From assembly GCA_963971305.1 (NCBI GenBank), contig CAXARO010000986.1, positions 1-64,000 of the forward strand: 64,000 nt of DNA, read 5' to 3'. Shown here piece after piece: positions 25,201 to 37,200 of the stretch. A program made the translations under genes and the position numbers. Position 1 is the stretch's first letter; the number at the start of each line of letters is the position of its first letter. Below the pieces are notes generated by a model. The model had not been told where the DNA came from and made no database searches. It saw only the letters and a program-made list of their open reading frames with translations. The stretch is from Arcuatula senhousia (Eukaryota; Mollusca; Bivalvia; Mytilida; Mytilidae).

Positions 25201-28200
25201 CGGACGCTTAACGATGACAATAGCTCACATGACCCTTCGGGTCAGGTGAGCTAAAAACTCATTAAATCTTTCATTTTATGGTTAAATCCTTTTTCACAAA
25301 GTAAGAGAGGTCAATTGCCATCTAGAGTCATCAAATAATGATAGTAGTCAGCTCTCGATAAGTATTTGGTAGGCTATGAAAATGCCAGTAAATATTATCC
25401 AGTTGTCGAGTCAACATATCATACCATGCCTTCCGATCAATCATCAGTTAACTGACTTCAAGCACTGGATTATTTGATTTTTTTTTCAATAATTTAAATG
25501 ACCTAGCTTCTTCTTTTAAATGTCAGATAGTTTAAATGTAAATTTAGATATCTAATCCCTACATGTACTTTTAAATTGAAATCTATGGATAGGTGTATTA
25601 AAATATTTTGGTTCTTGTTTTGTTTAAACATAAAGACGTGTCTATTTACTGACCCCCCTAATTAAATAATATAATTGTAACTGAACTTATACTGAAACAC
25701 TTTAAAGTAATAGTTCAAATTCTAGACCTTTTAAGCAAACACATATAGATACCCAGCCTGTGCATGTGTTAAGAAAAAGTTGAAAATCCAATTTATGCAA
25801 GTCAAGCACGTGTACAACTTATTTCATGACAAACATCTTTACTTGCTCACCACATTATTTCTTTAAAATTTCCTCTTTAACCCATCAATCTTATGAAAGC
25901 ATATGTACAGACAGACTAAACCCTATCTAAGAGATCAACAATATAGTTGAGCATAAGATCAAAATTGATTTCAATAAAGCTTCATGAACATAACACAAAA
26001 AATCATTAAATTATATGGAAAATTCAAACTGAATTTATTAACACAACGAAACAACATTTTTTAATAAGAAACCAACAAAACATTGATTGAACTTCAGCAG
26101 TCTCTTAGCATGCTTGCTGGTTTAATTATAACTTTCATATGAAAATTAAACCAATATACCTGCACCAATGCTGCAATAAAAATGAATACCAATCAGGATA
26201 AAACTGCCACCACAAAAAGTTAAAGTTTGGATGGCCTTCAAAATCTGTTAAAATTTCCGGGGCAGCTCCATGACAAAATTTTATCCATCCTTCATGTATT
26301 GGAAAATGAAGCCATTTGAAAACTCTCTGATATTTTCAGCTTAATATGACCTTTATCACTAGTGATTTCAATATACATCTCCTCAAATACAAAACTAAAA
26401 AGACTGTTAGCCACAGTGCAGTGGCAGTGTTCAGAAATAAATACCCCCTCTCCTGAACCTAAGCAACTTTTCAAATAGGTTTTACTGGAATTTTCATAAC
26501 AATCCATTGAGTGGTTAAGTTTTTAAGCGCAGTTCTCTGTAAGAATCAGGTAATATCGAAAATGTTTGAATCATGATTTAAAAACACACGGTTTTGACAA
26601 TGAAGTGTCATCAAAAATAGCCTTCTAATGAAGAAACAATCATTACGGTAGTTGTCATCTCAAGTGTCAGAGGATGAAGACAATTTTCTTTTACAATGAT
26701 ACGGATTAAGTATGACTTGACACATGTTATCTCCCTTAGATCCAAATTTTATATGCATTTCGCCCAAAATATATCTCAATTTCTGACACTTTTGAGTAGT
26801 GTCAATGCATCTTTTGTTACTTTTTAAGCATTTTGAACAGTATTTTGAAGTCAAACTTGTGTGTTTTTTAAATCATGATTCACTCATTGCCTGATTCTTA
26901 CAGAGAATAGCACTTAAGTGGGGGCATAAAAGAAAAAAGATAATTAAGATTTTTTGTGTGAACGTCGCTGCAGACCTATATATAGGTATAGTCACGACGT
27001 TAAACTCCCCAGTCAGTCAAGAGTTTTTGTTGCAGACTTTCCGTTAAGTTGCTTCACTTTATACAATGGGACACTGGAAAGTATCATATTCCAACCATTG
27101 ATGGCAAGTGTAAACAGATGCAAAAGAAGCATAAAATAAGACCATTACTTGAATTCTAAGCAAGTTTTTAACTTTTCACGTCAGAGAAGAATAGACATGC
27201 AAATTAACAAATGTATAGCAATAGATAACAACATTTACATTCTTGCATAAAGCCATTGCATTGTTTACTTTAAGACTTAACACAATACAATAGAAATAAA
27301 GGTCAGTCATTTTTTGAGACCACAACAAATGATCATGAACAAATCTGTTAAAAGCTCATTACATGCTTAGGCAAAAATTGATGAAATATGGGAAAAAAGA
27401 AGAAACATGACAGACACCGACAGTTTGATAGCTAAGGAAATGACACGAATTACAGAAAGTTGAAACAAACCTTGTAATTTTCTTATTGCTATAAATGAAA
27501 ACAGTTAATAAAGAAATAACAATAACCCACATTAAAATCAAAATGAAAAATGAAGGCTATGCTTGCAATATATACAACTTATATGTTACAATATACTATT
27601 ACAAATAAGCAAAAATTTCTCATACTACACTCTTTAAAATGGACTTTGCTTGTGACTCGACAAAATCTTCACAATGATCATGGCAGACTTAAAAGAACAA
27701 AGTTAAGATTAAAATAAATCTATGCAACACATACAACTTGTATATCAATTACTTTAAGTTTCTATAATCTAGCAATTAAATGTCTATGGATAGCATTAGT
27801 TATCCTCTAGTTCTAGCTAAAGTATCTAAGATACTGTATAGCGGGTTATTATTGCTGTGGTTTAATTTTTGCTTATTTTGGCAGATTGAAGAAAATTGCA
27901 AAAATATCCATCTCATGCAAATCATTACAAACACATTCACAAACCACGAAAATAAAACCAGCAAAAATTTTTCATGATACAAAAGCCCGGAAAATAACTT
28001 GCTATACGGTAATCTGAATATAGAGCTTAACATTGTTTGATGATTTGTTATAATTGCCCATTTTACTTCCTTTAAATTCTAAGTTTGTACAATGAAGTAG
28101 AAAAAGTGTACAGTTATATAGTGTTAGTTATAATAACTATACATAAACATGTTAATATATTTTTGGTTCAATTCTAAACTTATTTTAGAATTCATGAAAT

Positions 28201-31200
28201 ATTTCAAAATATATTATTACTTTTATCTAGGGTCACAGGAAATAAAAGCAGAGTGAAATTAAAGGGTTTGCACAAGACAAAACAATGACGTTAGAACTTG
28301 TGATAATTTCACACATATAGGAAAACTGTCATTTTTGTTCTTAAGGTTGAGATTTTTCAAAGGTCACTTCAGATTTGTTTTTGTCTAAACTAAAGGTCAA
28401 TAGAAATCTGGTTAAAAAACTCAACTACCATGTTATATTGTATATGGTATAACTACCTCTGAAGTTTTAAGTGTCTGTAACTATGGAAACAAAATATACA
28501 AAATGACATTGACAATAAAACACAATTAGATTTCATGTAGCTTTGTAAAAGTTATATTAGGGATGTTATAATGAGCAGAAGTCTCTATGATCATTGATTT
28601 ATTACTGAAAATATTTCAGTTTTAAATTGGTCATTAAATTGAAATAAAAGCATGCATCAGTTCTTTATGAAAAATTTGCAATGAAATAAAAAGGTTATTA
28701 ATATCATTTCCATTGGTGATGACAACACAAAAAGACAAACAGTGTCTTACACATACAAACATAATAAGATTCTCTTACATGTTATGATGAAATTTACTTA
28801 ATGTGGATATTGTATATCTCCTCAAATATGACAAGAATTTGTTTTTCATTCAGTTTTTAACAAAACATAGATAAAGCTACCATTTTTGTACACAGGGCAG
28901 TCAAGTTTTTATGAGCTGCTTGCGTGAGATATGCCCAAAAATTGAAAGATCAAAGTAATTTGCCGCCAAATTGCTGACTAGATGCATGAGTCCATGCGAG
29001 TTGCGTGACATTTGACAGGTCTGTTGTACAGCTTAAACTAACAAGAATATCTGTGAGCAACCTCACAAATGGATACCCTTTGCTTCATATTGAACTCTAT
29101 ATTTGAAAAAAAAATCTTAAGTCCAATTATTTTCCTTGATTGATATCTGAGAGCAATGAAATTTAATCATGTACATCTCCATATGATGTACTTCCTGCAT
29201 GTCAAGTTTCATCAAAATTCATCAACCAGTTTAGGTGAAGTTGTGGTTACAATATATGTGAACAGACAGACGGACAGACAAGGTTATTCCTTAATACCCC
29301 CAGACTTTTTTTGCAGGATATTACAACTAAGCCTGTATCTCTTCTAATTATTAGCAATAGGCTATACAGAAAACTATTCAACCTTCAACAGCATGCTTAT
29401 AAATGTCAGAGTTAGATAAAATGAGCTATTTCTTTTACACTACATACAAAATGAGCATACCTTTGAGTTTGTTGACCCCTTACAATACTGGATCTGAAAG
29501 CCTTTTCATAATCCAAATCCAACATTAAGGTACAGCGCTGTAAAAAATAGAGAAGTACATGTAACATTTTGTTTTAAATGTAATTATATAATAACAAACA
29601 ACAAATACTTTTTTTTAATGATTTAAATGTCTGAAGGAAAAATACACATGATAAAGTTATGTTTAAAAAAAAAAGAATGTGCAAAGGAGAAGCATCACAT
29701 GAGATAAACAGATACATGTAGTAAGCCATATATATGTATTTAGCCTTTAGTGGTTCAATTTCTTTTTTTACAGAAGCCCCAATGGCTGATGCTTGTTGCT
29801 TAAATGTGTTGGTATATTTATAAACGTTTGTAAGTCCATTGGTCCCCACTTTATTCCAATGGTTTTTTTAAGAACATTAAAGGGGGAAATAGAATTCACA
29901 GGGTTTAAAACTTACAATGACATAGTTACTCCAGGCACTTCTTATTAACATGAGCATTGGTGAGTGAAGGTTGAGCAAGTATATGTGAAGTTCAACTTTA
30001 CGTTTTTCCCCTCCTGTGAAACTGTTCCCTAGTGATGGTGCATTTATAGAACCATTAAGGTCAGTCGTTGATTGGTTAATGCCCAATAGACTGAAAAAAA
30101 GTTAAAATATTTTCAAAATTTTAAAGAAAATAGTAATAATAAAATGCAACAAAGAACTATTTACACAAATCAAACCTGTAAAAGAGATACAAAAATATTT
30201 CAATTATGAAGAATATAAAACAAACTGCCATTGTTTATGTTTTTGTTCCTGACAAACTTATTTAAAAGGTTTGTGGCATACATTATTAAAAGAGGGTAGC
30301 AAAAAGCATTAAAAAGTCCAAGAAATATAAACTATGAAACCACAAGAGAGACTTTACTAATAAGTTATTCTATTGCAGTCAATTACCAAAGCTTTTTACA
30401 CTTTAAATATTTAAAGGCTTAACATTTAATATCTGTTTGTGTGTTAAAATAAATCTAAGGAATCTGGATTAAACAATATACAGTCAGTGACATTTTTACA
30501 TTTCCATGTGCACTGAATATAACATGAAATATTACAGAAATTATTAAAACCCGATTTCAAAAGTAGGCAGCCCTGATATTTTATAAATATCTATTTTAAA
30601 CACAGGGAAAATTGAAGAAAGCTGTTGACTTTAATATTTTCTCACTTATACATTGTATTTATTTTACAATTTTTCAAAAACAATTCTGAATGCATGCCTC
30701 AATTTGGTCCCCAATCTTGTTAAACCAATCCCCCACAGTGGACAGGTAAGATGTAAAAAAGTCATTGACTACATGTACATGGTGTATGATGGATGCCGCC
30801 ATTAACGATGTCAATGTCTTAGAGAAGATTTTCATCTATCGAATCGAAGCATTAAATAAATTTAATTGTAGATTATTGTACTATTTATCCCTGATCACTT
30901 CAGTACTACTTCTTGTATCTTTCAAGTATACTGTCATGACTGTATCAATTTATTTAGGAAAAAAGCCTTCACTACATTAAGGCTACATGGAAGGCTGAAT
31001 TTAACAACAGATTTATAAACATGATACATGATTGGAAGCTTAGTTTACAGAAGAAATTATATACATACATGTCAGGTACATATACATGTACATTAAAGGG
31101 TTATTGCATGAATATTGTCCAGAGTAGAATTTAATATTGCACAAGTATAAGAGTGCAATATCTTTTCTACAAGGAACAATATTATACAATATTCATGTTA

Positions 31201-34200
31201 TAACCCTTTTCTGTTTAGAAGACACCAACACCTTGCTCACAAATATGTTTTATTGTTGGTGACGTCACACAAAGTTTGAAGTCAAATTAGTGCAAAATAG
31301 AAATATATTGCACACTGATGACATCCCATTGCTTTCTATAAAAAAATATATTGCTATACAATAATAATTCATATACAAATGTGAATTTAAGGAGACCACA
31401 AGATTAAGATATTTTAAAGCACGGTCAAATAAATGCACACTTTAAGTACAATTTATCAAATGTATTGACCTGACAATATAAGTCAAGATAGATTGTGTCC
31501 CACACAAAATTGAACTTTTTGATTTACTACAATAGCGAGGTAATCAATAATTTATAGTAGTCAAGGAATAATATATCAAAATAAAACTTTACTGAAGGTT
31601 CAAAGGAATTTCAATACTTAATCCACTTTATTAAATGATGTGGAATATCCAAACCATAAAATATTCATCTAAAAAATTACATATGTACATATGCAATGAG
31701 TTTTTTCTTTTGTAGGTTTAACTTCCATATGCCTTTTACCTAATTGAAAAACATTGCAAAATTATATCATTTTTAATATTTCATATATGTATATACTTTG
31801 CTAACACATTGTATAAGTTAAATACATGTATCAAGAAAGCCTATGTCACTAAGACAATTTTTTTCTTAAATGCTACCAACCATTCAAAAAAACATTTCTG
31901 GCACTTAACCATAGATTTATTATGTTAAATTACTTGAGAAACATAAACTTCTCAATAGTCTTATGTATACATACATTTTTTCAATTTATATGAAAATACT
32001 ATCATATACTTTTAAATGGTTTATGCAAATACAAAGCACTTGAAAGATAGATTGAATTGATACTTTCAAGGGGGAAATTAAATTCTTTAAGTAACAAATA
32101 TACATGATATAAGACTAACCATGCAGATCTTACCATTTAAATATATAGGTATCATTTTTTATAAACAATTAATATTTGACATGTATTAAATTTATTAGTA
32201 AGAATAAACACCTGTTAAGTGAAATAAGTTATTTTCATAAATAAAAGCTTCCATGTAAATCAGGTGTTCTAGACTTAAAATGGTCTGTACAATGTACATG
32301 TACACTGTGATTTAATACATGTATGTAAGTTTCTTTTGGAAATTTTTAGCACATGAAAATACAAATACTAACTGGTTTACTTATTGAACTTACAGTGAAA
32401 TTACATGTAATTTGTAATTCATATAAATATGGTAGACAATAAAATGAATCTCCCCACCTCCAAAAACTGACATGCATGTAACAATCTTACGTTAATTATT
32501 CTATGTTTAAATTTGTAAAGGGTCATAACTTCCACTAACTTTCAAGGATCTAAAATCTCTGGTAACATTCAAAGCTACATGATGTAATTGCTACATACTA
32601 AGTTTCAAAAAATTTGTTGAGAAGTGACAGAGAAATTGTGCAAAAACAATGATTTATGAGGATCTGCAATTTCTACATTAAAAGGGCCAAACCTTCTACC
32701 AAGTTTTAAGAATCTTAATCCCTCATGGGTAATATGCACAACTACATAGTGTAAACTTGCTACCAAATTTCATTCAATTATGTTATGCTATTTCAGTAGA
32801 AGTTTAGGGGGATAACATGAACAAGATAAAACAATAAGTCTTAAAGCAAAATAAAAGCAATTTGCAAATATGCCTTTCTGGAAACAAGAAAATACATGTA
32901 CTGTAGGCATACATGTGGTTTAGACTTTAAAACATTACATTTAAATTCTTTTGTAAATGACTCTCTTCAGTGTGAGATGAACAGGTTGAGATGTGAGCAT
33001 GTGCAGCGATCTCACAGTGTTCAATATAACCACTTAAAACTATCTGAGTATTGATATTGATGGATGAAGTTGACCAATGTTATTGTCTGGCAATGATCTT
33101 TCCGGGTGATAGAAGTTTTTGGGTCTATTGGCTCATTCTGTTGCTATCCACTCCCAAAAAGACTGTAAAATTCTATCACTTGTGAAAGATCAGCTGATCT
33201 TTTCACAGAACTTATATAAGAAACTATGATTCTTTCGTTTTAAAGTTTTTATAGTTAACCAAGGCAACTTTACCAAAAGTGATGTTATCTAAGTGGGTGG
33301 TAAAGGGTTTTTTTCGTGCATCGTGTTGAGCAATTTTTATTTCCCGTTCAGCCGTGCATGGAGGTTCATCGTGCATCGTGTTTCTCTATTTTATTTTTCG
33401 TTCATCGTGTTTATCATTTTTTTATTAGCCGTTCATCGTGAATTATCATTTTTATTGGTCGTTCATCCGTGCATGTACCCCCCCTTTACCACCCCCATCT
33501 AATACTACATGTAGTAACAAATAATTCAATAATGCATCTGTAAAACATCCTTCTTCAAATAAAACATGTAAATCTTTAAAGTTTTAGTTAAACACATTTC
33601 TTACAAAAAAGGCAATTGAAGTCTTTTTTTTATTTTTTGGTCTACCATAAAATATTGTGAAACTTCCATTTGCAGTAAAAAAAGGTCCAACATCAGAACA
33701 TTTATCATCAGTCTGTGGCATTTCTTGTGAAAACTGGAATACATATTGTTTTGTTAAATACATGTATTCTCATGTATTAATTGTAGGCAATCTGGTACAT
33801 TTAGTAAATCAAGACATTGCTTAAATATTCGCTATCTGACTTGCAGAAAAAGTCTTTCATGCATGCATGGTTTAAGCACTACATTTATATTTGTATAAGC
33901 AGTAGTATATACATGTACATGCATTTGCAAATACATAATCATGATAATATTTATCAAATTTTTATCTACTTTATGTTATATTTTGACAGTTAAATGCTTA
34001 CTCTAAGCTATTAGAAGTTCTTAACATGCCTAAAATTATTTTTAAGCAATGAAGAAGTATGTGCATTTTCTACTCACAAATGTAGATAAAACGGATTGCA
34101 TGGTGAAACTGCAATCATTCTAGGAGATAGTTGGCTAGAGACACTTTAGAAAACATGAATCTCTCCAGTAAACATAAAATAAGTGTGTTCTTTATCAAGT

Positions 34201-37200
34201 GAACATGTTCACCATTTACATTTGTTTGTTTAATTTTTTCAATGCAAAGACACAACTGTTTTTTAGTAGCCTAAGTTTACTTTAGAAAACAGTAATCAGT
34301 TGTAAAAAAAATGTCAATTTTGTATTGTTTTCTATATTTGTACAGAGAGATGTTTAGTGAATTTGTAAACATGCACGTGCACATACATTTAACCATAAAC
34401 TCAAGTGAATGTTTCCCATCCTCCAAACTTAGATGAGTGATTACAGATAATAGTCTCATTGTTTCATGCTTTGTTATGTTTTACAAGAAACAAACACAAA
34501 AAGTATACAAACTATCCAACTGAAAACCAAAATAATCTAGCATCTATAATTGTTATATTTACTGAGGAAGTTAAAGGAAGTGGAAAGGAAGAAAAATGGA
34601 CATCCAACACCAAAGTTAAGGAAAACATACCTCATACTTCGAGTTGCCTCCCCTTCCAAGGCAGGTGTTCCAGCTCTAGAGTTACCTCCCTTTAATGTGG
34701 TAATAGAGGATCGTCTAGACTGAACTGTTTCCTGTACTGATAAAACAGACCCCCTCATCCCCTTAACTATATCAGACGTGAGGTCAATGTTTACATCAGG
34801 CGGTTGGCCGTCCTTGATAGGATATTCGGTTGAAATTATAGGTATTTTCAAGTCGGAGTTATCTAGCGGTTTTTTCTCATAATAGTCTTCATTAGTATCA
34901 TCACCTCTACCACATGAAACTTTATTTTTACTCCCAAAGCAACAACAAAAGCTTGGTTTAATAGGCTTTTCATTTTCATGAACTGAGACCAGGTCTGACT
35001 TTTCATTTATAGTAGATTTTTTATCAGTAAGTGAGGTATCAAATGCATTTTTCTTTTGTAAATTAGGTAATGGTCTTACTGACCCCTGTTTGCTTGATAT
35101 GGTCTCAATGGATCCCACAGAATCTCCAGAGGGTTTTCGATGTCTTTTGTTCTTTCCAACTTCTCGTTTTGGCAATGGTTTTTTGAGATAAGAATTTGTT
35201 GAAAGGTTAAGTCCATCATGTTCTTCGATATCTTCCAATACATTTTCCTCTCTTTCTTCTTTTAGAGATTTCAGACCACTATCCTCTACAGCTTCACTTA
35301 ATCTCTTTTTCTTTTTACTCCCACCCTTTACGTCCCTAGCTGACCCAATAGAGCCCCTGCTATCAGGTCGGCCACTGATCTGCAAGCTTGACATACTCTG
35401 TGTGATGTAGCCATAGTCCTCTGATAAATTTCCATTCTCCTGTGATGAAGCGAATCCTAAAGGAGTTGATGCATTTGACCTAAAATAAATTCATATACAT
35501 GTTGCATTATTCATATACTGTGTAAAAATTTGTACATACATTATCTATAAGATAGTCTAAGAAAAAGCCAATGCAGGCAAATGGACTAATAAAACAAAAG
35601 AGTGTTCAAAATTTACACATTTAGAGATATATATGTACTGCAATTCTATTTAAATTGAAATAAACTAAATCTAGAGAAGATTAAACAATTTACCAAAAGA
35701 TATTGAGAGATCTATATTGTTCAATCTACGAAGAAATGCATGAAGTTGCTGAAGAAAATGAGGAAAAGATATACTAATACATGCCAAATAGATACATGTA
35801 AGTTAGATCTAATTGGTGCTATTCTAATTAAATGGCTATCTGCTGTGTTTACAATGTATTTGGTTGAAATGAGTTTATATACGAGTTCATTTTTTTTTTT
35901 GTTATCAAAATTCTTTTCTGGTTTTGACAATAGGCAATTAAATAAATCATAACATCACTTGAAATGATGAGTTGTTGTTTTTTATTTTTGTGTAACTCTA
36001 AGTTTATGTCTTTATCACAATTAACATGATTAAAATTATTTCCAACATTTTGGGAAATTAACTATTTTATAAACACATCTAGAATTGGACATACAGCTCA
36101 TGTAGGTACATGTACATGTAACTCCCCAGATTACCAATGACAATATAATAAGTAATCAAATTAAATTAAATAAAATAAAAATTAAACTAATTCAAATAAC
36201 CTACAACTACAAGTACCAATTAACAATAGAAAATGTTATGGCTTCAAGCTAAACACTAACAATTACCTGTAATTAAGACACCCTTGTAATTTAGATAAAA
36301 TATCTCAAAGGTAAAGAAACCATCACCAATCAAACAAAACTGCTAAATTTACCTTGAGCCAATTAAATTTAATTAAATAACTTGTTAGAAACAAAGAAAG
36401 GGACAAAAAGATCTGAGAAATTCTTATAGGACACATGCGGAAGACTATTATTTAAGAAGACATTTTTTAATCAAACCTTTCTCCTTCAGTAGCAGCAGAG
36501 CCTGGTCTTGGTGACCTTTTAGATCTTCTAATTGATCTTCTTTTAAAATCACTGCTCCAGTATTTAATGACTAAATGCTGAGTATTTTGTCTTTCTTCAC
36601 CTGACAGAAAATCAGGGTAATCATTCACCTAAAAGTTAAATCACAGAAATTATCTTCAATTCAAGTTTATTTTACACAGTGAGAGAAGCATTATTATTCA
36701 TGTAAAATACCATTTCAGATAAAGAGGGTATATTTATTATTTTAAATCCTATGCTTGGTCAATATTTACTCTGCATTTGATTTTTCTGTTTAGTACATCT
36801 TTGTTTAAACTGCCTTGTGACTTCCCTTCGGGTTATATTAGAATACATTTTGTTGTTTGTACGGCTTTTAATATTATTAACACGTGCTTAGTGTTGTAAA
36901 AGGGCCTCAAATTAGAAAAATCAAGTTCGTTGAATAAAATTTAAACAAAAAATGTTTAACTTTAATTATATACATGTACATTTTTATGGTGTATTTTGAA
37001 CATTGAAAGGAAGAATTTATGTTTAAAGTAATAATTTTATAAGGTGCTAACCAACAACAACAATACAACATGTACATGTATGTACGATGTATATAATAAA
37101 AAGTGAATCAAACACAAAAAGAAAATACAATACATGTACAATAATTATCACAAGCTGGATTAAATGGTAAATTATTATATAATCAGTTTATCCATTCAAT

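Noticed and set aside
34459..34695. Plus-strand 78-codon frame opposite C12orf56 exon 3
   Set aside because: Antisense shadow; no splice or motif support.
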